Shown here in pieces: positions 1 through 10,471 of a stretch of 64,000 nucleotides of DNA. The position numbers and the translations under genes were made by a program. The stretch covers positions 1 to 64,000 of the forward strand of contig NZ_JACYHA010000006.1 in assembly GCF_014837155.1 (NCBI RefSeq), in the 5' to 3' direction. The DNA is from Litchfieldia stipae (GTDB taxonomy: Bacteria > Bacillota > Bacilli > Bacillales > Bacillaceae_L). The notes beneath the pieces are model-generated. The model saw only the letters and a list, made by a program, of their open reading frames with translations. It searched no databases and was not told the DNA's origin. Each line of letters opens with the position of its first letter. Within the stretch, counting starts at the first letter, position 1.

Positions 1-111
1 GTCTCACTTTGCCCACGCATCCCACGGGAGTCTCCGTGTATTCAGGCTGCTAGAAATCTCATTCTCAATTATTCATCTCAAAACAACAACAAACTTTGAG
101 AAAACAGCCTA
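1..111. repeat. Interspersed palindromic repeat, copy A (cut by the window edge)
   Basis: The right half of an intergenic repeat seen at three other places in the window. It holds the GTGTATTCAGGCT arm (about 37-50), then a tail with CTCATTCTCAATT and ending in GAAAACAGCCT. The tail is nearly the same as that of the copy at 47506-47685. The left arm lies before base 1. Confidence 0.8.
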
Positions 112-185
112 GAGGAAAAACATATTTCTTCTATTCAGTACATAGGTTGTACTAAAAGATGTCCTAAGTTTTTGGGGGAATGATA

Positions 186-1061
186 ATGAAGAGAATCATT
201 TATATTAGTACGATAATTTGTTCCATCATATTTGCTGGATTTCTGTATTACACAAAAGAAGATACACAGGAAACGATTATTTTCTTCCCATTGGATTCTT
301 CTATAGGATTTACTATTGCTACTACAACACTTTCTTTATTTGATGAAAAAGATGAGGACGAGCATATAATCAATTTGAAGAGTACCTCAAATCTAGAACG
401 TGAAGTGTATCTTAGACAGGATATTTCACTGCTATTTGCCAACGGACGTCTTAAAGCGAAAGCTTCTAAGTGGGAGAATCAAAGTCAAAATATTGCTCAA
501 AGTTTAACTAGTCATGGAGTAGATAGTAGTCATTATATAGCTATCTCATATCATCACGGAGAAATTCATTATGATAATAACCTAATAAAGAGTACTCAAA
601 AAATGAGTGGAGATCACTTATATGTCATTGATTCTTCGTTTGGCAAATTAGAATCCTTTCGTCAAGCCGACACGACCAATCAAAAGGAGTGGAAAGCTGT
701 AATAGATCACGCTAACGAGCAAAATCGAGCTTATGCATTAGCAAAATTAGTAAAACATTTTCATATTGAAACAGATGAATATCTTCAACTACCTCTCTCT
801 CATTTAGTCGTCTATAATGACCAAATGCATTTTAATATGAATACAGAAAAAACACAGCGAACCATAGGTAAGCTGTGGGAAGGACTATATCGAAATTACT
901 TTTTGGGGATCAAGCTTGATAACGGTACTGTTGTTGATCCTATTGGGAGCTTAGAGCCACAAATCTACCTCAAAAAAGATGGTACTCAAATCTTAATTTT
1001 GACTGAAACAAATCAAGGTGCTCCTGTGCTGTTTATTCAGAACGTTCCAAATAATCATTGA
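186..1061 (+). CDS. Putative exported or membrane-anchored protein of unknown function
   Basis: I do not recognise this family. The protein is about 291 residues, with a basic N-terminus and one hydrophobic segment (about residues 3-22) that would anchor a mostly hydrophilic extracytoplasmic domain. The start is placed at the second of two nearby ATGs, because the GGGGG ribosome binding site at 174-178 sits at good spacing from 186 and touches the ATG at 180. The gene runs opposite to its neighbours and its last 29 bases overlap, tail to tail, the 3' end of the rhomboid gene. The composition looks like an ordinary Bacillus gene, so I believe the reading frame but cannot give a role. Confidence 0.75.
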   Translation: MKRIIYISTIICSIIFAGFLYYTKEDTQETIIFFPLDSSIGFTIATTTLSLFDEKDEDEHIINLKSTSNLEREVYLRQDISLLFANGRLKAKASKWENQSQNIAQSLTSHGVDSSHYIAISYHHGEIHYDNNLIKSTQKMSGDHLYVIDSSFGKLESFRQADTTNQKEWKAVIDHANEQNRAYALAKLVKHFHIETDEYLQLPLSHLVVYNDQMHFNMNTEKTQRTIGKLWEGLYRNYFLGIKLDNGTVVDPIGSLEPQIYLKKDGTQILILTETNQGAPVLFIQNVPNNH

Positions 1062-2586
1062 TTGTATCTAATATAGATTTATACTCCTCCTGATCTGGAG
1101 CTTCTTTTATAGCACGTTCTATAGATGCCTTTGCTCTGTCAAAATCCTTTAACTCTACGTAAACAAGTGCCAAATTATAATGCGCTTCATGAAGTGAGGG
1201 AAGTTCATTCGTGACAATCTCAAGATGTTCCCTTGCCTCAGTTAATTTCCCTAGTTTCACTTCAGTATAGGAAAGGTAAAAATACAGCTCTGCTGGTACA
1301 TTCTTATTTTTTTGCTCGGCATCAAGTAATATCTTATATGCATCATTTATCTTATTCTCTTCAATATAACTCTGAGCAGTGCGAATCACAAAAGTCGGAT
1401 TACCTGAAGTTGGTTGAATTGTATATCCTACATAGAACATAGCTATTGTTAGTGCAATTGTAATAACGAAAGAGATCATTCGCTGAACATACTTTTTGTG
1501 CTCAGGTAAGTGGAGAAAGCTTGCAGCAAGAAAACCACCAACTAAACCACCGATGTGACCGGCATTATCGACAACAGGGAAGATAAATCCAATAACTAAA
1601 TTAATCCCAATAACTGCAATGACATTGGTACCCATTGTTCGAAAAAACAAAGAAGGATGAACAAATCCAAAAAACAAAAGTGCACCAAAACAACCAAAAA
1701 TCGCTCCGGACGCTCCAGCTGATACCGCTGGACTAAAAACAAAACTAGCTAGCGTCCCAGCAAAACCAGCAAATACATATAAAAGGAGAAACCTTGCTCT
1801 ACCATATATTCGTTCAACTGCTGTCCCCAAAAAGTAGAGGGCTAATGTATTCATTACTAAATGAAAGAAACCAATATGTAAAATGATTGGGGTAAAGAAA
1901 CGCCACCATTCCCCATGTAAAATAAGAAAGTTTTCCTTTGCTCCGAATGATATAAGTGTATCTGTATTCATGCTTCCACCATTTGCTTCTAACAGGATAA
2001 ACATGACAATTTGAATGAAGATAAAAAAGTATGTAAAAAATGGTTTACCGTATGAAAAAATCTTTTTTTCCTGATTCTTTCTTTGCTTCGTGTATGTGTA
2101 TACCTCATGCTTCAGTTGGTCAATTTTGGAATAGTCAAATAGGCCAGCCTCGTCTTCAATCGTAATCGTTCGTTCTAGACAAGTTGAAAGCTCCTTAAAT
2201 CCCTGCTTACTATTTTCTGAGTGTATAATCATATTTTTAATGGACGTTTGTTCTTTTTTTCCAAATAACTTAGTTTCTGTATGTTCTAGCCAATCATCCA
2301 CTGGTGGATATGTTGAAAAATAAAGATTAAGTGCATTTAGCTTGCGTTTATTTTGTCTTTTTCGTAATTCTTCTAACATCGCACCAGTTTGCTCTATATC
2401 CCTTTTCAGCCAGGAGCCCCAATCAAGATCATAACGGATAATTCGGATTAGTGACGGACCTTTTTTATCATTCGATTCTAACCATACTTCATTCTTATGC
2501 TGAGACAGTTGAATGACTCGGTAATTATACTCCACGACTAACTGGTGTACAGTACTCCAATAATGATAATCTTGCCGAAAAACCAT
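1033..2586 (-). CDS. gluP: Rhomboid intramembrane serine protease with TPR tail (GluP/YqgP type)
   Basis: Intramembrane protease that cleaves transmembrane proteins within the bilayer. The cytosolic N-terminal domain (about 1-185) is followed by a rhomboid core with the catalytic GASGAIFG serine near residue 290 and the catalytic histidine of GHIGG near 343. A TPR-like tail follows from about residue 420. The length of about 517 residues is close to B. subtilis YqgP. The ATG at 2586 is preferred over an upstream TTG because AGGGGAG precedes it. In B. subtilis this protein has been linked to turnover of the magnesium transporter MgtE under Mn/Zn stress; the same substrate here is inference. 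Its 3' end overlaps the convergent gene at 186-1061. Confidence 0.93.
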   Translation of the reverse strand: MVFRQDYHYWSTVHQLVVEYNYRVIQLSQHKNEVWLESNDKKGPSLIRIIRYDLDWGSWLKRDIEQTGAMLEELRKRQNKRKLNALNLYFSTYPPVDDWLEHTETKLFGKKEQTSIKNMIIHSENSKQGFKELSTCLERTITIEDEAGLFDYSKIDQLKHEVYTYTKQRKNQEKKIFSYGKPFFTYFFIFIQIVMFILLEANGGSMNTDTLISFGAKENFLILHGEWWRFFTPIILHIGFFHLVMNTLALYFLGTAVERIYGRARFLLLYVFAGFAGTLASFVFSPAVSAGASGAIFGCFGALLFFGFVHPSLFFRTMGTNVIAVIGINLVIGFIFPVVDNAGHIGGLVGGFLAASFLHLPEHKKYVQRMISFVITIALTIAMFYVGYTIQPTSGNPTFVIRTAQSYIEENKINDAYKILLDAEQKNKNVPAELYFYLSYTEVKLGKLTEAREHLEIVTNELPSLHEAHYNLALVYVELKDFDRAKASIERAIKEAPDQEEYKSILDTINDYLERSE

Positions 2587-2710
2587 CTCATCTCCCCTAT
2601 CTAAAAGCAAACTTTTTCTAATTTTACTATGAAGTAGGTTGGATTGTAAAAGGCTAGCCTCAAAAAGAAGAGGCCAAACCTATTTACGTTCAGCCTCAAA
2701 CAAGTATAGA

Positions 2711-2890
2711 TTATCTAAATGCTTGACTCATCATTTTATTCCTTACATAAGGGATACTCATCGTCATTCGAATAAACAGCTTTCTCATATCAGGATTTCC
2801 GAGCACACTATTCATGATTCGATAACGATAGCGATAGACACCGTATAAACCGGCAATTAATAAAACGATTCGACTTATCCCATTGATCAT
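2711..2890 (-). CDS. Small basic membrane-associated protein (59 aa)
   Basis: A short open frame read directly from the minus strand. It begins MINGISRIVLLIAGLYGVYR, has one hydrophobic stretch (about residues 5-18) and then a strongly basic region. The ribosome binding site AGGAGGG lies at ideal spacing from the ATG, which strongly supports translation. It sits between ldh and gluP, the position of the small gene yqgO beside yqgP in B. subtilis. I did not verify homology to YqgO, and the function is unknown. Confidence 0.75.
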   Translation of the reverse strand: MINGISRIVLLIAGLYGVYRYRYRIMNSVLGNPDMRKLFIRMTMSIPYVRNKMMSQAFR

Positions 2891-2955
2891 TTTACATCCC
2901 TCCTATGAGTAGTTTTTGATACTTTATCTGATTTTATCCTTAAGCGGTAAAAATG

Positions 2956-2990
2956 AAAAAGGAAGAGATTCAACGTATTGAATCTCTTCC
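2956..2990 (-). terminator. Rho-independent terminator after ldh
   Basis: A perfect 13-bp stem (2961-2973 with 2978-2990) and a 4-base loop, followed on the minus strand by TTTTT. It lies six bases past the ldh stop codon and closes the 5-FCL / DUF92 / ldh operon. Confidence 0.93.
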
Positions 2991-2995
2991 AACTA

Positions 2996-4758
<1,763 letters not shown>

Positions 4759-4766
<8 letters not shown>

Positions 4767-5328
4767 GACAGTCAATCACTCGTTTATTTGTAACTATTTG
4801 TTGGACAGGTAAGTCATAGTGATCTATAGGTAGGTCTTCAACTATGGCTAGATCAAATACAAGTGACATTGTCTGCCTGTTAAAATTGAGTAAATATCGG
4901 TCATAATATCCCCCACCTTGACCTAAACGATACCCGTTTTCCGTAAATGCTAAGCCTGGTACAAACAATAGATCAATTTCATCCTTTGCTATAAGTACAG
5001 TTTTCTCTTCAATGGGTTCTTTTAAGGAAAAGTAGACGACTTCAAGTTGATCAAAGCTGGTAATTTGCCTGAAGTCCATTTTTTTAGTGGTAGGCTCACA
5101 TTTGGGTACACACACTGTCTTCCCTTCCAGCCAAGCCTGTTCAATAATTTTGATTGTGCTTACTTCTCTGGTTGTTGAGATCGTAATACCAATCGTTTTC
5201 GCCTCTTTCCATTCCACTGTTTGAAACACCTTCTGCTGTATTTCATTAGACCATTTTTCAAATGTATGTTCATCAATGTCTCTTAGCTTCTCTCTCATCA
5301 TTTCACGTAAATTCTGCTTAAGAATCAT
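4759..5328 (-). CDS. 5-formyltetrahydrofolate cyclo-ligase
   Basis: ATP-dependent conversion of 5-formyl-THF to 5,10-methenyl-THF in one-carbon metabolism. The 189-residue protein has an N-terminal basic helix and the family signature PGLAFTENGYRLGQGGGYYD near residues 128-147. It is the counterpart of B. subtilis YqgN, also found next to rpmG. GAGGGGG precedes the ATG. First gene of an operon with the DUF92 gene and ldh, and 131 bases beyond the terminator that ends rpmG. Confidence 0.93.
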
Positions 5329-5434
5329 GTTTCCCCCTCATATCTTAAACGTTATATTAATATGTATATCATAATAATTCTCTATGTATATTCTCCATTC
5401 CTTCTAAGTAAATCGACAAATTCCATTTGGACAT

Positions 5435-5464
5435 AAAAAAAACAGTAGGAATTGCTTCCTACTG
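5435..5464 (-). terminator. Rho-independent terminator after rpmG
   Basis: An 8-bp stem (CAGTAGGA with TCCTACTG), a 6-base loop, and eight T residues on the minus strand, starting two bases after the rpmG stop codon. Confidence 0.93.
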
Positions 5465-5465
5465 C

Positions 5466-5615
5466 TTACTTTGTTTCACGATGTAAAGTTACCTTTTTTA
5501 ATCTTGGGCTATATTTTTTTAACTCAATACGATCTGGGTTGTTACGTTTATTTTTAGTTGTAATATAATTACGGTCACCAGTTTCAGTACAAGCTAATGT
5601 TACATTAACACGCAT
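5466..5615 (-). CDS. rpmG: 50S ribosomal protein L33, form with incomplete zinc site
   Basis: Large-subunit ribosomal protein of 49 residues, beginning [18 protein letters not shown] after a GGAGGG ribosome binding site. An upstream ATG at 5663 in the same frame lacks support. Zinc-binding L33 normally has two CxxC pairs. Here the first pair is CTET, with one Cys left, and the second is YSPR with none, so the protein should not hold zinc. It ends with its own terminator. The paralogous C-minus L33 of B. subtilis is repressed by Zur, but I see no Zur-like palindrome upstream of this copy. Confidence 0.95.
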   Translation of the reverse strand: MRVNVTLACTETGDRNYITTKNKRNNPDRIELKKYSPRLKKVTLHRETK

Positions 5616-5726
5616 CTTTATTTCCCTCCAAACATAAAAGCATAAATCAGACTTAACAATCATATCATTTTATTTATAGAAATTCCAGTGTATTTTTAGT
5701 TTGAAGTGAAATTTCTCTTATTTTTA

Positions 5727-6491
5727 TTATTTAAGGCTAATTCGATAGTGATGACCTGCTGTTTTTCTACTTACAGAAAATTTAACTCGATCATTTAATA
5801 AATCAAAGCGAGTCTGCTTATATTGTGGAAAGGTCCCAATATCTGACCAATATCCACTTACAACAAAACCATACACCCGACCGTCCTTTTGTAATAAAAG
5901 AGGAAATAAGTCCTTACTAAAATCAAAACATTCTCCTTGAGGAATGTAAGAAAATATTGATGGGTTTACAATGTAAATCCCCGTATTAATAAAATCACTA
6001 AATATTTCATTACATGTTGGCTTTTCGAGGAAACGATTAACCTTACCTTCACTATTTGTGGTCAGAATACCATATTCTGACGGGTTATTCATTTGTTTCA
6101 TCAAGATTGTTAAGGTCGAATTCTTCGTTTCGTGAAAATGAATCCCATCTGTCAAGTCAAAGTCTGTTAATATATCACCACTAATGACGACAAAGGTTTC
6201 ATCTAGAAATGCTTCAGCATTTTTCACACTACCCGCTGTGCCAAGAGGTGTGATCTCATCAAAATAAGTTAGTTCGACTCCCCAGCTGCTCCCATTTCCA
6301 AAATATTGTTTAATATCATTTCCTAAGTATCCAGTCGTAACGGCGATTTCAGTGATTCCATGTTTCTTTAAAAGTTCAATACTGTATTCCATCACAGGCG
6401 TATGAAGTAATGGCACCATCGGCTTTGGCATATGATAGGTTAGTGGTCGCAGCCTCGTACCCTTTCCCCCAGCCATGATAACACCTTTCAT
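5727..6491 (-). CDS. Sugar-phosphate nucleotidyltransferase
   Basis: Transfers a nucleotide to a sugar 1-phosphate to make an NDP-sugar. The N-terminal signature MAGGKGTRLRPLT (residues 6-18) binds the nucleotide triphosphate and metal; KPMVPLL, ISGDILTDFD and FLEKPT are further family motifs. At 254 residues it is a stand-alone catalytic domain, lacking the left-handed helix C-domain of GlgC or GlmU. The start lies five bases after the GH57/GT4 gene, whose 3' end overlaps the ribosome binding site (GGGGATG). Inferred role: supply of activated sugar to the neighbouring glycosyltransferase. Whether the base is ADP, UDP or GDP cannot be read from the sequence. Confidence 0.9.
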   Translation of the reverse strand: MKGVIMAGGKGTRLRPLTYHMPKPMVPLLHTPVMEYSIELLKKHGITEIAVTTGYLGNDIKQYFGNGSSWGVELTYFDEITPLGTAGSVKNAEAFLDETFVVISGDILTDFDLTDGIHFHETKNSTLTILMKQMNNPSEYGILTTNSEGKVNRFLEKPTCNEIFSDFINTGIYIVNPSIFSYIPQGECFDFSKDLFPLLLQKDGRVYGFVVSGYWSDIGTFPQYKQTRFDLLNDRVKFSVSRKTAGHHYRISLK

Positions 6492-6495
6492 GTTA

Positions 6496-9282
6496 TCATC
6501 CCCTTATATGAATTGGTTTGTATTGTTTCTCCTTAAACATCTCACATGTGTCCTTTGCAATTTGATCCCAGCTATAGGTTGTAGTGGCTGCATACTTCCC
6601 GTTTTGTCCTAACTTCTGCGCAAAAGGTTCATTCCTTAACAAATGAAGAACATTCCTAGCCAAGCTTTCCTTTTCCCCAGGCTGCATCTTCATTCCTGTT
6701 ATTCCATCGATGATAATCTCCTTTAGTCCACCAGTATCAGAAACAATTGTTGGCTTCCCGGCTATCATACCTTCAAGAGCAACAATTCCAAACGGTTCGT
6801 AAAGACTCGGAAACACAGTAATATCACATTCGTTGAAATACATATTCCGTTCTTCGTCACTAATATAGCCGACAAAAATAACACTTCGTTTTAGCCCAAG
6901 CTCCTTAACTCTATTACGGTATTCATGCAACATTGGACCTTTTCCTGCAATTAAAAATAATACATTAGGGTATTCTGCTAAAATCATTGGAGCCGCCTCA
7001 ATAATTGTTTGAAACCCCTTTTCAGGTACAATTCTTCCTACAGAAAAAACAATATGGCTATAATTCCGTTTATACTCTGCTGACTTTTTCATTACATAAT
7101 CCTTGACCTCTAGCATATGAGGATCAACCCCATTAGGAAACACATACACTTTATTTTGATCTAGTTGAAAAAGTCTTGAAACCTCCTTTGCCATGTATTC
7201 ACTACACACGATCACGGCGTCTGAAATCCGTGCTAATTCCCCCTCCTTTGTATGGATTTTATGTTGTAATTCTGTGTTAATCCCATTATTTCTACCATAT
7301 TCAGTTGCGTGAATGGTTGTAATTAAGGTTTTATCAATCATTTCTTTTAATAAAGTACCAGACGTCGCGACTAACCAATCGTGGGCATGAATAATATCAA
7401 AATCAAATCGTTCCTCTAATTCAAGTGCTTTTTTTGTAAAGCCCATATTGAGTCCACCAATCCATTCTAGAAAATCGGTTTCACCGTGATGAAAACCTTG
7501 AACTCGATATACCTCAACACCTTCGACAACTTCATGTACGGGATACTCTTCAACATAAGTTGTAATAACCGTTACTTGATTTCCAGCTCTCACAAGGGCC
7601 CTAGACAGATCATACACATGTCTTGATAAGCCACCAATGATTAATGGCGGGAATTCCCATGATAACATCAAAATCTTAAGACCTTTCTCTGTTGCTACTT
7701 TCAATTCTGTATCATCCTTCTCCTGCTCTTCAGACGTATAAAAATTCGAGAGATTGATAGAAGATAAGAAAGGATATTCATTCTTATAAGTAAGCAGAAT
7801 TTCTTTGGATAAGGTTTTACTAGTTAAATGATCGTTCAATGAGATAAACCTTGATAAATGCTCCTCGATTCGAATCATAGCATAGTCACGACAATCTCCT
7901 TGATCAATCATAAATGCCCAATCACTACTTGTATATAAGAGCCATTCTCTAATCATTTGCTCTATTGCTAATTTTTCGAGCATACTTCCATTTAAATACT
8001 GCTTCACACACCGGTTAATTTCAAACTCCATAAGATGAGCATATCGATAAATCTCATGATTCTTCTCATTTAACCAAACATCACCATACCCATCTCTTCC
8101 CCAAGTTGAAAATGAAACATGACAGGTTTGTAAATCAGAATAGTGACGAGTAACAAAATCAGAACCAGTAATGAATTCAATATTATTTTGATGAGTACTC
8201 ACAACCTTATGAAACCAATCAGGACCTTCAAACCACCAATGACCAAATAGTTCAGCATCAAAAGGTAATACGACAGTATAAGGTGGATAAGATTGCTTCC
8301 CCTTTTCAATTAATTCACCTTCAAGTTTTCTTAGAAAATCCTCGCCCTGCCAGCTAACAATGTCTTCTGCTAAGTCTCTACGATAGTATTCCTTTTGTTC
8401 ACTACCCGTAATTTTATAATATTTCAATCCAGTATCTACCCGAATTCCCTCAGGGAGGAAGGGCATCAAATACTCATAATCACGATCAAATCCAACATCA
8501 CGGTAGAATTCCCTGTAATTTTCGTTCCCAGGATATCCATCGGTTGCACTCCAAACCATATTTGCCAGCTCTTGATTTCTAGGAAATAATACGACTCCAT
8601 TGGGAGAAATAATCGGTGCCCCACTTCCCATTGAAGAAGGTGGTTCAGCTTGTAGGACAGCATGAAGGTCAACAAACGTGTAAGAGATTCCAGCATCACT
8701 TAACGCACGATCAACTTCTTTCGAATAAGCACATTCAGGTAACCAAAATCCTTTTGGTTTTTTTCCAAAGTGTTTCTTAAAAGCTCTGATACCCTCTAAG
8801 ATTTGTGCGTGAAGCCCTTCTTCCGTCGATATATAGGGCAAAATTGCATGTGACGCTGATGTTGTGATACATTCAATTTTCCCTAACTCTTCAAATCGGA
8901 TAAACGCTTCAAGAAGATTATAATTATAACGACTAAACGTTTCTTCAATGGCATGATAACGTTCATTATAGAAATGAATGAGATGAAGTTCTTCTGGATC
9001 TGTTATGTTCATTTGTTCCGTATGTAGGAGAAATTTCGTGTTATGGATATATTCTATAAAACGTTGTTGTAAAAGAGGATCTGACAGCATTTCCATAAGA
9101 GTTGGAGAGAAAGAAATCGTCCATCTTCTTTGATGATTATCTTTTTCTAATTGCCAAATAAGCGGAATATACGACTCAGCGATGGCTTCATACAGCCATC
9201 TTTCTTCAAGCCTATTTCCCGTTAGGTTTCTTACATACGGTAGATGGGCATGAAGAATGAATGTTGTGTACATATAATTCAA
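6496..9282 (-). CDS. Fusion of GH57 alpha-glucan-branching-type domain and GT4 glycosyltransferase
   Basis: A 928-residue two-domain enzyme. The N-terminal half (about 1-510) is a GH57 family domain of the 1,4-alpha-glucan branching type, with HAHLPYVRN (residues 11-19), GFWLPECAY near 178 carrying the family Glu, and FDAELFGHWW near 347 carrying the acidic catalytic position. The second half, from about residue 535 (LKILMLSWEFPP), is a GT4 glycogen-synthase-like transferase with PNGVD and the EX7E motif EPFGIVALEG near 827. It probably both extends and branches an alpha-glucan-type polymer in the cytosol; this is inference. The start is TTG at 9282, with GGAGG nine bases upstream; an ATG at 9273 is less well placed. 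Confidence 0.88.
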   Translation of the reverse strand: MNYMYTTFILHAHLPYVRNLTGNRLEERWLYEAIAESYIPLIWQLEKDNHQRRWTISFSPTLMEMLSDPLLQQRFIEYIHNTKFLLHTEQMNITDPEELHLIHFYNERYHAIEETFSRYNYNLLEAFIRFEELGKIECITTSASHAILPYISTEEGLHAQILEGIRAFKKHFGKKPKGFWLPECAYSKEVDRALSDAGISYTFVDLHAVLQAEPPSSMGSGAPIISPNGVVLFPRNQELANMVWSATDGYPGNENYREFYRDVGFDRDYEYLMPFLPEGIRVDTGLKYYKITGSEQKEYYRRDLAEDIVSWQGEDFLRKLEGELIEKGKQSYPPYTVVLPFDAELFGHWWFEGPDWFHKVVSTHQNNIEFITGSDFVTRHYSDLQTCHVSFSTWGRDGYGDVWLNEKNHEIYRYAHLMEFEINRCVKQYLNGSMLEKLAIEQMIREWLLYTSSDWAFMIDQGDCRDYAMIRIEEHLSRFISLNDHLTSKTLSKEILLTYKNEYPFLSSINLSNFYTSEEQEKDDTELKVATEKGLKILMLSWEFPPLIIGGLSRHVYDLSRALVRAGNQVTVITTYVEEYPVHEVVEGVEVYRVQGFHHGETDFLEWIGGLNMGFTKKALELEERFDFDIIHAHDWLVATSGTLLKEMIDKTLITTIHATEYGRNNGINTELQHKIHTKEGELARISDAVIVCSEYMAKEVSRLFQLDQNKVYVFPNGVDPHMLEVKDYVMKKSAEYKRNYSHIVFSVGRIVPEKGFQTIIEAAPMILAEYPNVLFLIAGKGPMLHEYRNRVKELGLKRSVIFVGYISDEERNMYFNECDITVFPSLYEPFGIVALEGMIAGKPTIVSDTGGLKEIIIDGITGMKMQPGEKESLARNVLHLLRNEPFAQKLGQNGKYAATTTYSWDQIAKDTCEMFKEKQYKPIHIRG

Positions 9283-9315
9283 TATATGATACCTCCAAAT
9301 CTATCATGCAAACTG

Positions 9316-9900
9316 TTATTTTTTTGTGTGTTCATACCATGTATAGGTACTGAATGAATCACGCCAAGATGGCTCCTGTGAATCATGTTTAATCCATTCA
9401 TGTGTGCTTTTTAATTTGTCACTTTCATCACAAAAGATTTGAGGTGTACTGATTTCGTTAGAACGAATCATTGTAAAGAACGAATCTTCATTTATACTTA
9501 TCCCTAGTTCAACCACATAATTATGGTTTGGCTGCACATTTGGAATAAACATATACCTTTGAGATTCCGGAACATTCATTGTTAACGAACTCAACCCATT
9601 TCGAGAGTTATGATCATATGAGGTAAGATCAAAAATCTTAACCGACTTAGGTAATGCCTCCCAGTCACATCCAAAATGTTGTTCGACAAGCTGTCTTGTC
9701 ATCTCATTCAATTCCCAGTAAGCATACAAGCAATGGGGATTCTTTATCATTAATTTTAGAGTTTCATAATGGACCCGACTTGAATGATGATTTAACCTTT
9801 GTGCTATATCGTTTAACCTTTCAAAAAAAACATCATGATATTTTTTTGCTACATCCTTATTATCATCTATTCTATTAATGATTAAAGATTCTCGGGTCAA
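9316..9900 (-). CDS. DUF4912 domain protein
   Basis: About 194 residues. The central part (HYETLKLMIKNPHCLYAYWE through ELGISINEDSFFTMIRS) matches my memory of DUF4912, a beta-rich domain often coded beside GH57 branching enzymes. The best start is TTG at 9900, because AGGTGA lies seven bases upstream; a GTG at 9909 in the same frame has none. First gene of the three-gene polysaccharide operon, with a divergent operon upstream. No signal peptide is seen. A polymer-binding or scaffold role is only a guess from context. Confidence 0.8.
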   Translation of the reverse strand: MTRESLIINRIDDNKDVAKKYHDVFFERLNDIAQRLNHHSSRVHYETLKLMIKNPHCLYAYWELNEMTRQLVEQHFGCDWEALPKSVKIFDLTSYDHNSRNGLSSLTMNVPESQRYMFIPNVQPNHNYVVELGISINEDSFFTMIRSNEISTPQIFCDESDKLKSTHEWIKHDSQEPSWRDSFSTYTWYEHTKK

Positions 9901-10099
9901 GCTTTTCACCTCAAAATAGGGATATTTGTCCTTGTCTAATCTATCTTATCACCATGAACTAATCACGACAATCAGGGATTTTGTCGAGATCACGAATAGA
10001 AATAAGATATCTGATTTAATTGATATGATATTGAGTATAGAAAGTGATAATTGTTTATGCTATAAATGTAATGATAGATTTATACAAAGAGGTGATATT

Positions 10100-10471
10100 T
10101 TGGAATTTGCAATCGTAGGCTTATTAGCTTTATCAATCGTATTATTGCTTCTTTCTTTTTTCAAGAGAGATTCTATAAACGAATTACAAGAACAGGTTGA
10201 AGAATTGTCTATGTCACATATTCAGGAGACATACCAGCTCAAAAAGAAAATAAGTGTTCTCGAAGAGGAATTATTAATGAGTGAATCTACACCGTTTATT
10301 CAATCATCAAAAAGTCCTTCTTCGTCAGGGCCAGGCCTTTCCTCATTAGACCGCGAAAAAATCTCCTCCCTGTTTCAAGGTAGCTTATCGCCTGATCAAA
10401 GCGTTTCTAAAGTGGATGAAGAGGCCAATTTTCTCGAACAAATCCGTTTAAAAGGGGAACAACATGAGTAA
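10100..10471 (+). CDS. Membrane-anchored coiled-coil protein of unknown function
   Basis: About 123 residues from a TTG start at 10100 that has the strong ribosome binding site AGAGGTGAT at 10088-10096. An open frame continues upstream to 9926, but its start has weak support and would place the membrane segment internally. The N-terminus is a single transmembrane helix (LEFAIVGLLALSIVLLLLSF), followed by a coiled coil (about 26-70) and a Ser/Pro-rich tail. Its stop overlaps the start of the next gene by 8 bases. The family is not recognised with certainty. Confidence 0.78.
   Translation: MEFAIVGLLALSIVLLLLSFFKRDSINELQEQVEELSMSHIQETYQLKKKISVLEEELLMSESTPFIQSSKSPSSSGPGLSSLDREKISSLFQGSLSPDQSVSKVDEEANFLEQIRLKGEQHE

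Noticed and set aside
2639-2848. Plus-strand open frame of 69 codons in the gluP-ldh gap
   Set aside because: The minus strand of the same region has a gene with an AGGAGGG site; the plus-strand frame has no such signal.
9926-10099. N-terminal extension of the coiled-coil gene with a CLCYKC motif
   Set aside because: The start at 9926 is weak, whereas TTG at 10100 has AGAGGTGAT at good spacing; the Cys motif is then in the leader.
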